Assembly (NCBI RefSeq): GCF_047314965.1 | Contig: NZ_JBLBVK010000038.1 | Location: forward strand, 1 to 64,000 | Direction of reading: 5' to 3' | Length of the DNA stretch: 64,000 bases | From: JAVJUV01 sp047314965 | Lineage (GTDB): Bacteria; Pseudomonadota; Alphaproteobacteria; Rhodobacterales; Rhodobacteraceae | Part shown: piece after piece, positions 51,975 to 61,078 of the stretch | How the letters are laid out: every line of letters begins with the position of its first letter | Numbering within the stretch: the first letter of the stretch is position 1 | Made by a program: the position numbers and the translations under genes | Notes under the pieces: model-generated | Database searches by the model: none | Seen by the model: the letters and a program-made list of their open reading frames with translations, nothing else | Told to the model about the DNA's origin: nothing

Positions 51975-53216
51975 TTACTTACCATCGTCCAAACCGCGTC
52001 TCTTTGCAACGCGGGCTATCTCTTCATCTGCCCGTCTTGCAAATCTGCACCACCTGAAACGCCTTCCGGTTGATTCTGTTTCCCGAAACTGTCCACCGGC
52101 ATGCAACCAGACACCGCGTTCGGTGTATCGCACAGTATGTCGCCATGAAGTTAAGGAGAAACTGAAGACGCTTGCGCGCGCAGCCCGTCGGGCGAGATCT
52201 GTTGCATGGCGAAGCGCCGACGCTCGGCCGAACCGGCGGGATACCAAAACCTGGTGACCCGCTGGCAAAGGGCTTACCTTCAGGAAGATTTCAGGACCGG
52301 TCGGCAAACGCGGCAAACACTCAAGACTACACGAAATTCCTTCACTCCAGCCAATCCTCAGCGAATGCATCAGCCGTCCGATGTCCCCCGGTTCGAGGTC
52401 GCCGCGGATCATGTGACCGACGGCTCTCTTGCGTTCATCTTTCGCCGTGAACTCCAGAAACTCCTCCACGGGTTCGCGGGAATGCCGCCTCAGGAAAATG
52501 GCAGTACTGCGCCCCACGTCGAACAGTGTTCGGGGCGCACGGCGCGCGGTTCGAAGGCACGAGGGCTCCAATGAGTGGTGCACCTCAGCCAATGGCGTGA
52601 CCACGGATCGATGGCCCGCGTCGGAGAGCCGAAGCGAAATATCACTGTCTTCGAGGAAATAGTGATAGTTCGAATCAAACCCTCCCAACGCGCGCAACAC
52701 ATCGCTTCGAATCGCCATGTTGGTACCGATCAGCTTGACCGCTCGACCCTCAGGCAGGTCAGGCACAAACGGAGATTCTCCATCGGCCCTTTCGTCGTGT
52801 GTCCTGGCCTCGCGATCAATCGAGTGAAAACGTGACTGAAATCGAATTCCGTCTGGCCCCCGCACGAAACCCACCGACGCTGTAGCACCGCTTTCCAGAA
52901 GGCTGGAGTCATGATGGGTAAGCCAGGTTGGTTCAGGTACCGCGTCGTCATCGATGAACGCGAGCACGTCGCCCGCAGCGGCGGCAACCCCGGCATTTCG
53001 TGCTGCGCTCAGGTTGGGCTGATCGAACCGCACAAAGCGCAACCAGCCCCACTCGGCCCCCGACAACGCGTCGTCGGCCAAGGCATCGCCGACAACGACA
53101 ACCTCGAAATTCGGGTAATCCAACTGCCGGATGGCCCTTAGAGTTCGAAGCAAGGAACGCGGACGTTCGCGCGTGGCGACGATGATACTGAAGCGTTGTG
53201 ACGCTTCGGGCCACAT
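51975..53216 (-). CDS. GT2-family glycosyltransferase
   Basis: The 413-residue protein opens with a GT-A family 2 domain: FSIIVATRERPRSLLRTL (about 9-26), FVRFDQPNLSAARNAGV (about 62-78), AFIDDDAVPEPTWL with the DDD metal-binding triad at about 88-90, and FLEDSDISLRLSDAGH as the acceptor-side ED motif. The C-terminal 150 residues are Arg-rich and unassigned. The ATG at 53216 overlaps the cysQ stop by one base (TGATG) and follows GGAG, so the two are co-translated. Linkage type cannot be predicted. Confidence 0.9.
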   Translation of the reverse strand: MWPEASQRFSIIVATRERPRSLLRTLRAIRQLDYPNFEVVVVGDALADDALSGAEWGWLRFVRFDQPNLSAARNAGVAAAAGDVLAFIDDDAVPEPTWLTHHDSSLLESGATASVGFVRGPDGIRFQSRFHSIDREARTHDERADGESPFVPDLPEGRAVKLIGTNMAIRSDVLRALGGFDSNYHYFLEDSDISLRLSDAGHRSVVTPLAEVHHSLEPSCLRTARRAPRTLFDVGRSTAIFLRRHSREPVEEFLEFTAKDERKRAVGHMIRGDLEPGDIGRLMHSLRIGWSEGISCSLECLPRLPTGPEIFLKVSPLPAGHQVLVSRRFGRASALRHATDLARRAARASVFSFSLTSWRHTVRYTERGVWLHAGGQFRETESTGRRFRWCRFARRADEEIARVAKRRGLDDGK

Positions 53217-54022
53217 CACTCCGCAGCCAGTTCCACACCGGGTGCGAAGGCAAGAAAATGCCCGTTTCTGAATCCCGGTTTGCCATAGCGCAGCGGTCGC
53301 CGCGTCTCTCGGTCGAATACCTCACCTCCGGCGGCCCTAAGCACGGCATGTCCTGCCGCGGTGTCCCACTCCATAGTCGGCCCGAGGCGGGGATAGAAAT
53401 CCGCTTCGGCGGATGCCACGAGACAAAATTTCAGGGAAGAACCGGCGCTCACCGCATCGGCGACCCGATAGAGAGAAATATAATCGTCTGTTGCCTGATC
53501 CCTGTGCGACTTCGACGCAACGACACGAAGTGCGTCGTTGTCGGGCTCCGATACGTGAAGCGCAACGGTTCGGCCGGGTTCGTCCAGATCGAAGGCACCC
53601 ACCTCTTCAAGCGCACCGCCCTCGGCCGCAGTCATGAACAGGCGCTCTTTGGCCGGGGCGTAAACCACGCCAAGCGTTGGCACGCCATCCTCGACCAGGG
53701 CGATATTCACCGTGAAATCGCCGCGCCGCTTGATGAACTCCTTGGTTCCGTCCAAGGGATCAACAATCAGAAACGTCGTGACATCCAGATTGTGGGTCGC
53801 GGCTTGCTCTTCCGTGACAAGCGGCAGGTTCGGAAACTCTTTCGACAAACCGGCTGAAATCAGCCTGTCAGCGGCTTCATCCGCCTCGGTGACCGGACTT
53901 GCGTCCGATTTCGACCGCACCCCCAGATCTTCCCGGCGATAAACTTCCATTATCGAGTTGCCTGCTTCGATCGACAGGCGACGCATCGCCGATAAAAGTG
54001 CTTTTCGGTCAATACTGGCCAT
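53216..54022 (-). CDS. cysQ: 3'(2'),5'-bisphosphate nucleotidase CysQ
   Basis: CysQ hydrolyses PAP, the by-product of PAPS-dependent sulfotransferases, to AMP. The 268-residue protein has the inositol-monophosphatase fold with metal ligands Glu71-Glu72 and Asp88, Asp91 in IVDPLDGTKEF, and the C-terminal WDTAAGHAVLRAAGG motif holding the last metal aspartate. It is the first gene of the glycan cluster that ends with the sulfotransferase, which gives a clear reason for its position. The gene diverges from the export permease. Confidence 0.93.
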   Translation of the reverse strand: MASIDRKALLSAMRRLSIEAGNSIMEVYRREDLGVRSKSDASPVTEADEAADRLISAGLSKEFPNLPLVTEEQAATHNLDVTTFLIVDPLDGTKEFIKRRGDFTVNIALVEDGVPTLGVVYAPAKERLFMTAAEGGALEEVGAFDLDEPGRTVALHVSEPDNDALRVVASKSHRDQATDDYISLYRVADAVSAGSSLKFCLVASAEADFYPRLGPTMEWDTAAGHAVLRAAGGEVFDRETRRPLRYGKPGFRNGHFLAFAPGVELAAE

Positions 54023-54132
54023 TTTCGGACACCATTCTCTATCAAAAAGCTTGTCGCAGGCTTATGATGGCTCCAAGCGGCCATGACAAGGTTCGCATCT
54101 TCAGAGGCAAGACAGGTTTCGGGCCGTTCACG

Positions 54133-54954
54133 ATGTTTGACGTTCAGAAAAGACAATCTCTCGGTTCGGCTGCACTAACGATGCTGGACCTGATCTATCA
54201 CAACACGGTCCGCACGGTCCGTAAGTCACATCGAGATGCGATTTTCGCGATCCTCGTCAATATCCTTCAAACCCTGATCATGGTCATCGCATTCTACGCG
54301 CTTTTCGAGCTTCTCGGAATGCGCGGCGCAGCGATACGCGGAGATTTCCTTCTATATGTGATGTCCGGGATTTTCGTCTTCATGGTGCACGTCAAGGCGC
54401 TGATGGCCGTTGCCAGCGCCGAGGGTCCGGCGTCTCCGATGATGCAGCATCTTCCCATGTCGACTACCGTATCGATCTGGGCCGCAGCGTTCAGCGCCCT
54501 CTACATTCAGGTGATATCGCTGGGCGCGGTGCTTTTCGCGTATCATCTTGTGTGGGCCCCAATAGAGGTGCATCAGCCAATGGGTGCGCTGGCCATGCTG
54601 TTGTTGGCGTGGTTCTTTGGCGTTGCCGTGGGATCGATCTTTCTGGCGATCAAACCGTGGATGCCAGGAACCACCGGGATCATTCAGCAAATCTATACCC
54701 GGGTGAACATGTTCGCCTCCGGCAAGATGTTCGTGGCAAACACCTTGCCCGCCACCATGGTCGCAATGTTCGCCTGGAACCCGCTGTTCCACATCATCGA
54801 TCAGGGCCGGGGCTATATCTTCATCAACTACAACCCGATGAAAACATCACTCATGTACCCGGTCTATGTTTCTATTGTGTTGCTTGTGATCGGGCTGATC
54901 GGCGAAAGCTTCACGCGCAAACGCGTGTCGCTCAGCTGGACCGCCGGAAGGTGA
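54133..54954 (+). CDS. KpsM-like polysaccharide export ABC permease
   Basis: The 273-residue protein has about six transmembrane helices and matches the ABC-2 type capsule/LPS export permeases (KpsM/RfbD class): LIYHNTVRTVRKSHRDA near the N-terminus, the MSGIFVFMVHVKALMAV helix, and the C-terminal NPLFHIIDQGRGYIFINYNP segment. The start is uncertain; I take the ATG at 54133, with in-frame alternatives at 54064/54067. No ATPase (KpsT) or outer-membrane partners are beside it, so it must pair with subunits encoded elsewhere. It diverges from the glycan-synthesis genes and probably exports their product. Confidence 0.85.
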   Translation: MFDVQKRQSLGSAALTMLDLIYHNTVRTVRKSHRDAIFAILVNILQTLIMVIAFYALFELLGMRGAAIRGDFLLYVMSGIFVFMVHVKALMAVASAEGPASPMMQHLPMSTTVSIWAAAFSALYIQVISLGAVLFAYHLVWAPIEVHQPMGALAMLLLAWFFGVAVGSIFLAIKPWMPGTTGIIQQIYTRVNMFASGKMFVANTLPATMVAMFAWNPLFHIIDQGRGYIFINYNPMKTSLMYPVYVSIVLLVIGLIGESFTRKRVSLSWTAGR

Positions 54955-55607
54955 TGCGGGCCCTTGCCATCTTGCTTCTTACAGCGCTTCCGGCGGCGGC
55001 GACAGTCGACGGCTGGCCCGCAATCTATGACGTAACAGGCGTCGCCACGGACGACGTTCTCAATGTGCGAAGCGCACCCGGCGCTGGCTCCGATATCGTT
55101 GGCACCCTGGCTCATGACGCGAAGGGCATCGAGGTGATCCGCCCGAATGACGATCTAACATGGGGCCTTGTGAATTCAAGCGAAGGGTCCGGCTGGGTAT
55201 CGCTCAATTTCCTGGAGCGGGCAGTTCAGTACTGGGACGGTCAGTTCCCCAAGATCAGGCAATGCTTCGGGACCGAACCCTTCTGGTCACTGGAAGTCGG
55301 CCAGCCAGAGGTGAGACTGAACATGCCGGGCGCCGAGCCGAGGGACGGTCTTGTGTCATCCATGCATTCTTCCAGATCACGCCGCGACCGCTTCGCGTTC
55401 AGCGGAGCGTTCTTTCGAACCGAAAACGGTTCGTTGGACGTCCAACTTTCGGTACGGATGGAGTCCTGTAATGATGGAATGTCGGATCGGGAATACGGCA
55501 TCGCCGTTGACATGCTTCTGACATCGCCAGAGGCGTCAATGGACCAAAGCGCACTTGGGCTCTACTCGGGCTGCTGCTCTATCCAGCCACTCTCAGCGTC
55601 ACGTTGA
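54954..55607 (+). CDS. Exported SH3-domain / COG3650-like protein
   Basis: The 217-residue protein has a signal peptide (about 1-16), a bacterial SH3 domain (VLNVRSAPGAGSDIVGTL to SGWVSLNFLE, about 34-88) and a C-terminal domain with QCFGTEPFWSLEV, the landmark of COG3650-type proteins. SH3b domains often bind cell-wall peptide. The ATG overlaps the permease stop by one base (TGATG), so it is translated with the export permease and may act in the periplasm in the same process. Its 3' end overlaps alkB by 29 bp, tail to tail. Confidence 0.82.
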   Translation: MRALAILLLTALPAAATVDGWPAIYDVTGVATDDVLNVRSAPGAGSDIVGTLAHDAKGIEVIRPNDDLTWGLVNSSEGSGWVSLNFLERAVQYWDGQFPKIRQCFGTEPFWSLEVGQPEVRLNMPGAEPRDGLVSSMHSSRSRRDRFAFSGAFFRTENGSLDVQLSVRMESCNDGMSDREYGIAVDMLLTSPEASMDQSALGLYSGCCSIQPLSASR

Positions 55608-56196
55608 GCCGACCGCCGTCCGGAAGAAGATCGGACGAACCAAACCTGATCCGGTCGATCCCGTGATAGACCATCCGCCCCTCGCCTGACAGAACCGCAA
55701 CATCCCCGGATTTCAGCCAGACGCTTTTGGTCGGCCCGCGCGGTTCGGCACTTCCCACCCGAAACAGCGCGTCATCACCCAGCGAAATCGACACGACCGG
55801 CCACTTTGTATCGGCCTCATCCCTATCCTGATGCATGCCCATCTTCGCCCCCTTCCCGTAGAAGTTCACTAGGCAAGAATCCGGTATCCGATTCACGCCC
55901 GAGAACCGCCGCCAAACCGCGAGCACACCTTCGGGAATCTCAGGCCAGTCCCTGCCATCGGGCTGATGAGGATCATATCGGTAGCCCGAACGATCCGTTA
56001 CCCAGCCCAGCGCACCGGCCGCACTCATGCGCACGCTCATCTTTCGGCCACCGGGTGTCTGGTACTGCCGAAATGGCGCATTTCCCGCCAAAAGGCGCAG
56101 GTCCTTCACCATCTGTTCTTGAGCAGGTCGATCCAGTGCACCGGCACAAACGGCGACCCCGTTCAACTCCAACTTGTCGGAAAACAGATCGCCCAT
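55579..56196 (-). CDS. alkB: Alpha-ketoglutarate-dependent dioxygenase AlkB
   Basis: AlkB repairs N1-methyladenine and N3-methylcytosine in DNA by oxidative demethylation. The 205-residue protein has the iron ligands His122 and Asp124 (MHQDRDE) and His178 (VYHGIDRI), and the 2-oxoglutarate-binding arginines Arg196 and Arg202 in RLNVTLR. NFYGKGAKMGMHQD is typical of the family. It diverges from dnaK and overlaps the convergent SH3-domain gene at its 3' end. No ada-type regulator is adjacent. Confidence 0.94.
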   Translation of the reverse strand: MGDLFSDKLELNGVAVCAGALDRPAQEQMVKDLRLLAGNAPFRQYQTPGGRKMSVRMSAAGALGWVTDRSGYRYDPHQPDGRDWPEIPEGVLAVWRRFSGVNRIPDSCLVNFYGKGAKMGMHQDRDEADTKWPVVSISLGDDALFRVGSAEPRGPTKSVWLKSGDVAVLSGEGRMVYHGIDRIRFGSSDLLPDGGRLNVTLRVAG

Positions 56197-56240
56197 TCGG
56201 AAAACTCCCTGTCTTTGAGTCTTTTCAAGTGTTCACGGCG

Positions 56241-56269
56241 CTTGCAGGCCCGAAACCCCCTCCTTATAT
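56241..56269 (+). promoter_or_regulatory. RpoH (sigma-32) promoter of dnaK
   Basis: CTTGCAG at 56241-56247 is followed after 14 bp by CCTTATAT at 56262-56269, about 110 bp before the dnaK start. The -35 element is the same as in the clpB candidate at 7958-7964. The match to the heat-shock consensus and the identity of the gene make this a good call. Confidence 0.65.
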
Positions 56270-56381
56270 ACCCCCCGAAGCCGTGATCGTCCCTCCTGGG
56301 TCGTCACATATTCCTTGGGATGGGACCGAGGTGCCAAAACGGGCCTTCGTCCCGAACATCGCCTAAAGAGAGGAAAAGAGC

Positions 56382-58298
56382 ATGGGTAAAGTCATCGGTA
56401 TCGACCTCGGGACGACGAACAGCTGCGTCGCCATCATGGATGGGTCTCAGCCCCGGGTGATCGAGAATGCCGAAGGTGCCCGGACGACCCCGTCCATTGT
56501 CGCCTTCACCGACAGCGAGCGCCTTGTCGGACAGCCGGCCAAGCGTCAGGCCGTCACCAACCCCGAAAACACGGTCTTTGCCGTCAAGCGCCTGATCGGC
56601 CGCCGCGTGGACGACGCGGAAGTGACGAAGGACAAAAAGATCGTTCCTTACAACATTGTTGATGGCGGCAATGGCGACGCTTGGGTCGAAGCCGGCGGCG
56701 AGAAGTACTCGCCCAGCCAGGTTTCCGCCTTCATCCTTCAGAAGATGAAGGAAACCGCCGAATCGTATCTGGGTGAAAAGGTCGAGCAAGCGGTCATTAC
56801 CGTTCCGGCCTACTTCAACGACGCACAACGTCAGGCCACCAAAGACGCCGGCAAGATTGCCGGCCTTGAAGTCCTGCGCATCATCAACGAGCCAACAGCT
56901 GCCGCTCTGGCTTATGGTCTCGACAAGAAAGAGACAAAGACCATCGCGGTCTATGACCTTGGCGGCGGTACCTTCGACATCACCATCCTTGAAATCGACG
57001 ATGGCCTTTTCGAAGTGAAATCGACGAACGGCGACACGTTCCTCGGCGGCGAAGACTTCGACATGCGGATCGTCAATTACCTCGCCGATGAGTTCAAGAA
57101 AGAGCATGGCGTTGATCTGACCAACGACAAGATGGCGCTTCAGCGCCTGAAGGAAGCGGCCGAAAAGGCCAAGATCGAACTGTCGTCCTCTTCGCAGACC
57201 GAAATCAACCAGCCGTTCATTTCGATGAACAAGGACACCGGCACGCCGCTGCACATGGTCATGAAACTGACCCGCGCAAAGCTGGAGTCGCTGGTTGGCG
57301 ACCTCATCAAAAAGTCGATCAAACCGTGCCAAGCAGCTTTGAAAGACGCTGGCCTTTCGACAAGCGATATCGACGAGGTCGTTCTTGTCGGCGGCATGAC
57401 CCGCATGCCGAAAGTCATCGAAGAGGTGACAAAATTCTTCGGAAAAGAGCCGCACAAGGGTGTGAACCCGGATGAGGTCGTGGCCCTCGGCGCCGCGATC
57501 CAGGCCGGCGTTCTGCAGGGTGACGTCAAGGACGTTGTCCTTCTCGACGTCACGCCTCTGTCGCTCGGCATCGAGACGCTCGGTGGCGTGTTCACCCGCC
57601 TGATCGACCGGAACACGACGATCCCGACCAAGAAGTCGCAGATCTTCTCGACCGCCGAAGACAACCAGAACGCCGTGACGATCCGTGTCTTCCAGGGCGA
57701 GCGTGAAATGGCCGCGGACAACAAGATGCTGGGCCAGTTCAATCTCGAGGACATCCCGCCGGCACCGCGCGGCATGCCGCAGATCGAGGTCACATTCAAC
57801 ATCGATGCCAACGGCATCGTAGCCGTGTCCGCGAAGGACAAGGGCACCGGCAAGGAGCAGACGATCACGATCCAGGCATCGGGCGGCCTGTCCGACGAAG
57901 AGATCGAGCAAATGGTCAAGGACGCCGAGGCGAACGCCGAGGCCGACAAGGGTCGCCGCGAACTGGTCGAAGCCAAGAACGAGGCCGAACGTGTCGTGCA
58001 CGAGACGGAAAAGGCCATCGAAGAGCATGGCAGCAAGGTTGACCCGACCACGGTCGAAGCCATCGAGCTGGCCATTGCGAACCTCAACGAACAGCTGGAA
58101 ACCGACGACGCCGGCAAGATCCGCGGCGGGATCCAGAACGTTCGCGAGGCGTCGATGAAGCTTGGCGAAGCCATCTACAAGGCCGAACAGGAAAAGGCCG
58201 GCGAGGTCGATCCTGACGACGAAGGTCCGCGCAATGTCGACGACGACATTGTCGACGCCGACTTCGAAGATCTCGACGACGATAAGCGCGCCGGCTAA
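56382..58298 (+). CDS. dnaK: Chaperone DnaK (Hsp70)
   Basis: DnaK folds and protects proteins with DnaJ and GrpE, and passes aggregates to ClpB. The 638-residue product is full length: ATPase domain with [17 protein letters not shown] at 5-21, [16 protein letters not shown] near 194 and [12 protein letters not shown] near 339, the linker [11 protein letters not shown], a substrate domain, the helical lid, and an acidic tail ending DDDKRAG. The ATG has AGAGGAAAAGAG upstream. The proposed heat-shock promoter is at 56241-56269. dnaJ follows after 74 bp. Confidence 0.98.
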   Translation: MGKVIGIDLGTTNSCVAIMDGSQPRVIENAEGARTTPSIVAFTDSERLVGQPAKRQAVTNPENTVFAVKRLIGRRVDDAEVTKDKKIVPYNIVDGGNGDAWVEAGGEKYSPSQVSAFILQKMKETAESYLGEKVEQAVITVPAYFNDAQRQATKDAGKIAGLEVLRIINEPTAAALAYGLDKKETKTIAVYDLGGGTFDITILEIDDGLFEVKSTNGDTFLGGEDFDMRIVNYLADEFKKEHGVDLTNDKMALQRLKEAAEKAKIELSSSSQTEINQPFISMNKDTGTPLHMVMKLTRAKLESLVGDLIKKSIKPCQAALKDAGLSTSDIDEVVLVGGMTRMPKVIEEVTKFFGKEPHKGVNPDEVVALGAAIQAGVLQGDVKDVVLLDVTPLSLGIETLGGVFTRLIDRNTTIPTKKSQIFSTAEDNQNAVTIRVFQGEREMAADNKMLGQFNLEDIPPAPRGMPQIEVTFNIDANGIVAVSAKDKGTGKEQTITIQASGGLSDEEIEQMVKDAEANAEADKGRRELVEAKNEAERVVHETEKAIEEHGSKVDPTTVEAIELAIANLNEQLETDDAGKIRGGIQNVREASMKLGEAIYKAEQEKAGEVDPDDEGPRNVDDDIVDADFEDLDDDKRAG

Positions 58299-58322
58299 GG
58301 CGCGTGTGAACGCGGCAAACGG

Positions 58323-58347
58323 GCTGGCCCGACCCGATCGGGCCAGC
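58323..58347. terminator. Hairpin between dnaK and dnaJ
   Basis: GCTGGCCCGA at 58323-58332 pairs perfectly with TCGGGCCAGC at 58338-58347 around a 5-base loop. No T-tract follows, so this may be a partial terminator or a transcript-stabilising stem that makes dnaK mRNA more abundant than dnaJ, as known for many dnaKJ operons. Confidence 0.6.
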
Positions 58348-58372
58348 CTGCGCGTTCCAGGGGAAAAACCAG

Positions 58373-59515
58373 ATGCCAAAGCGCGATTACTACGAGGTAC
58401 TAGGGGTCTCGAAAGGCGCATCCGCCGACGAGATCAAGAAAGCCTATCGTTCGAAAGCGAAAGAGCTGCACCCCGACCGCGCACAGGACAATCCCAATGC
58501 CGAGGCTCAGTTCAAGGAAGTGAACGAAGCCTATGACGTCCTCAAGGACGCGGACAAGAAAGCCGCATATGACCGCTTCGGCCACGCAGCCTTCGAAGGC
58601 GGGATGGGCGGTGGCCCTCGTGGCGGAAACTATGCCGGCGGCGATTTTGCCAGCGCCTTTTCCGACGTTTTCGATGACCTGTTCGGTGACATCATGGGCC
58701 GGCGTGGCGGTAGCGCGGGCAAACGCGCCGTTCGTGGCTCGGACCTGAGGTATAATCTACGAATTTCTCTGGAGGACGCCTATCGCGGGCTCCAGAAATC
58801 CATACAGGTGCCAACAGCTGTGCAGTGCGACACCTGCCATGGTACCGGTGCAGAAAGCGGAGCCGAGCCTCAGGCCTGTCCGACATGTTCCGGAATGGGT
58901 AAGGTGCGTGCCCAACAGGGCTTCTTCACAGTCGAAAGAACATGCCCGACGTGCTCTGGTATGGGTCAGATCATCAAGAATCCCTGCGCGAAATGCGGTG
59001 GAGCCGGAAGGGTCGAGAAGGATCGATCTCTCAGCGTGAACATCCCGGCAGGTGTCGAGACGGGTACACGAATTCGCTTGGCAGGCGAAGGAGAGGCCGG
59101 CCTGCGAGGCGGGCCCTCAGGCGACCTTTATATCTTCATCGAAGTGACAGAACATGCGCTGTTCCAGCGTGACGGCATGAACCTCTATTGCCGCGTCCCC
59201 GTCTCTATGACATCGGCTGCAATCGGCGGTGACATTGAGGTGCCAACCATCGACGGTGGACGCAGCCGGGTCAAGGTTCCGGCAGGCAGCCAGTCAGGAC
59301 GTCAGATGCGGCTACGCGGAAAGGGTATGCCAGCTCTTCGCGGCGGCGGGAGCGGCGACATGATGATCGAACTCGCGGTGGAAACTCCGGTCAACCTGAC
59401 AAGCCGGCAGAAAGAGTTGCTCAAAGAGTTCGAGAAGCTTTCAGAGGAGAATAACCCGGAATCCTCGGGCTTCTTCAAAAAGGTCAAAACCTTTTGGGAC
59501 AGCATGAAAAGCTGA
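58373..59515 (+). CDS. dnaJ: Chaperone DnaJ (Hsp40)
   Basis: DnaJ delivers substrates to DnaK and triggers its ATPase. The 380-residue protein has the J-domain (1-70) with HPD at 33-35, a Gly/Phe-rich region ([15 protein letters not shown]), four zinc-binding repeats ([36 protein letters not shown]), and the C-terminal peptide-binding domains. All parts of a class A DnaJ are present. The upstream ribosome site is AGGGGAAA. Transcription is shared with dnaK. Confidence 0.98.
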   Translation: MPKRDYYEVLGVSKGASADEIKKAYRSKAKELHPDRAQDNPNAEAQFKEVNEAYDVLKDADKKAAYDRFGHAAFEGGMGGGPRGGNYAGGDFASAFSDVFDDLFGDIMGRRGGSAGKRAVRGSDLRYNLRISLEDAYRGLQKSIQVPTAVQCDTCHGTGAESGAEPQACPTCSGMGKVRAQQGFFTVERTCPTCSGMGQIIKNPCAKCGGAGRVEKDRSLSVNIPAGVETGTRIRLAGEGEAGLRGGPSGDLYIFIEVTEHALFQRDGMNLYCRVPVSMTSAAIGGDIEVPTIDGGRSRVKVPAGSQSGRQMRLRGKGMPALRGGGSGDMMIELAVETPVNLTSRQKELLKEFEKLSEENNPESSGFFKKVKTFWDSMKS

Positions 59516-59543
59516 CATTTGATTCTTGAATTCCGAAACAATG

Positions 59544-59574
59544 AGGGCCGATCCGGGATACCGTGATTGGCCCT
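59544..59574 (+). terminator. Possible terminator after dnaJ
   Basis: AGGGCCGAT at 59544-59552 pairs with ATTGGCCCT at 59566-59574 with one G-U pair; the loop is 13 bases. Only a short T-rich stretch follows. It lies 28 bp after the dnaJ stop and would end the dnaKJ transcript. Confidence 0.4.
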
Positions 59575-59689
59575 TGTTCAATCCGCCCCAATTCCACCCG
59601 ATTTCTTGGTGAATAAGGCAAAAGCGTGTACAAATTTCGTCATTAATTAGTTTAGCGCCCCGCCCCGCGCACAAGTGACGAGTACCGAT

Positions 59690-60271
59690 ATGACCCCCAT
59701 CGAACGCGTTTCCGTCCGAAGCAAAGCTCTTGCCACACTTGGATTGCAAGGCAATCCTACAAAGTCGGAAGTCCGAAACGTGTTCCGCAGACTGGCTTTC
59801 GAAAAGCATCCGGACAAATGCAAGGGCGCTGACGACGAATTCGCGCGGATCTCGGAAGCCTATCAAATGCTTTTCGAGTCCGCCGAAGACGATACGCCAA
59901 AACCCCCGAGTGCGTCGGTTTCTCGCCCGTCCGTGCGGCCAGTAGAGGCTGTATTCGATGAACAGACGATTGCCCTGTGCCGTGCTTTGTTCGAAGGCAC
60001 TCACGAAGAAGCCAGTCATCATGTGGCGACCCGGCTGTATCGCAAAGGCCGGATGCTGACCTATTTCGTTCCGACATCCGTCCTCGAGGGACAGAACAAA
60101 GTTGCCCTGCCAACTGGCGACCTCATCGATTCCCGCCGTGTTCAGACCCGACTGGTCGATGTGCATTCGGCTGATCTTGCAGGCAACATCTTTGATGTGC
60201 CCGCCAAGATCTGTGCAGAAGTATTCCCCGGTGCGCGCAGTGTTCAGATCCGCTTTGGCGACGCGAATTAG
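59690..60271 (+). CDS. J-domain protein
   Basis: The 193-residue protein has an N-terminal J-domain (about 14-60) with HPD at 40-42 in FEKHPDKC and SEAYQMLFES as the last helix. The remaining 130 residues match nothing I recognise and have no zinc or Gly/Phe regions, so it is a class C co-chaperone that may recruit DnaK to one task. The ATG at 59690 has a weak ribosome site; a GTG at 59675 is possible. It sits between dnaJ and radC, 33 bp before the latter. Confidence 0.85.
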   Translation: MTPIERVSVRSKALATLGLQGNPTKSEVRNVFRRLAFEKHPDKCKGADDEFARISEAYQMLFESAEDDTPKPPSASVSRPSVRPVEAVFDEQTIALCRALFEGTHEEASHHVATRLYRKGRMLTYFVPTSVLEGQNKVALPTGDLIDSRRVQTRLVDVHSADLAGNIFDVPAKICAEVFPGARSVQIRFGDAN

Positions 60272-60304
60272 AGTTAACTGAATTTTCACTACGAACAGGT
60301 CAGC

Positions 60305-61078
60305 GTGCCGGTTATGACCGGCACCAGCTCCTTCGACGAACCGCCATTGCCCCTTTTCGAGGGACAGGAATTCATTCTGACAGGGCCCCAGGGAAAGCTG
60401 CCGTCCTATATCAAGGATCACCGTAGTCGCCTGCGCCAACGCTTCTTGATCGGCGGTTCTTCCGCCATGCCGGATTACGAACTCCTGGAACTCGTTCTGT
60501 TCCGGTCTTTACCCCGCTGTGACGTCAAGCCGGTGGCCCATCGCCTTCTGCATACCTTCGGCGATTTCAACCGGGTGCTCTCGGCTCCGGTCGAGCGCCT
60601 GACAGCGGTCCGGGGAGTGGGACACATGGTGGCTGTGGACCTGAAGGTCGTCGAGGCGGCGGCGCACCGCCTTTCCCGCGCCCGAGTCCTGAAACAGCAC
60701 GTCATCTCAAGCTGGGGGGCGCTCCTGGACTATTGTCACACCTCCATGTCCCACCTTGAAACGGAACAGTTCCGGGTCCTGTTTCTGGACCGCAAGAATG
60801 TCCTGATTGCCGACGAGGAACAGGCGAAAGGCACCGTCGACCATGTTCCGGTTTATCCCCGCGAAGTCGTCAAACGCGCGCTCGAACTGAATGCCTCGGC
60901 CCTGATTCTCGTCCACAACCACCCGTCAGGCGATCCGACACCGTCGGAAGCAGACATTGCAATGACACGCCAGATCGAAGCGGCGGCACAGGCTCTGTCG
61001 ATCACGATCCATGACCACCTGATCATAGGAAGATCAGCAGAGTTTTCGTTCCGCTCGGAAGGTCACCTGTCCGGCTAA
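60305..61078 (+). CDS. radC: RadC-family JAB/MPN domain protein
   Basis: The 257-residue protein has an N-terminal helix-hairpin-helix region (ERLTAVRGVGHMVAVDL, about 98-114) and a C-terminal MPN+ metalloprotease-like domain with Glu154, His204, His206 and Asp217 in HNHPSGDPTPSEAD. The old link of RadC to recombination repair is doubtful; the enzymatic target is unknown. The start is GTG at 60305, with an ATG three codons later as the alternative. Its stop overlaps the convergent binding-protein/OmpA gene by 4 bp. Confidence 0.92.
   Translation: MPVMTGTSSFDEPPLPLFEGQEFILTGPQGKLPSYIKDHRSRLRQRFLIGGSSAMPDYELLELVLFRSLPRCDVKPVAHRLLHTFGDFNRVLSAPVERLTAVRGVGHMVAVDLKVVEAAAHRLSRARVLKQHVISSWGALLDYCHTSMSHLETEQFRVLFLDRKNVLIADEEQAKGTVDHVPVYPREVVKRALELNASALILVHNHPSGDPTPSEADIAMTRQIEAAAQALSITIHDHLIIGRSAEFSFRSEGHLSG

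Noticed and set aside
56303..56311. CCTTGGGAT near dnaK resembling an arm of the 2242-2307 repeat
   Set aside because: The same 9-mer also occurs inside xdhA near 19848; at this length a few copies in 64 kb are expected by chance.
56304..58421. A minus-strand open frame of about 700 codons
   Set aside because: It is antisense to dnaK, whose codon pattern leaves the opposite frame open; no family features.
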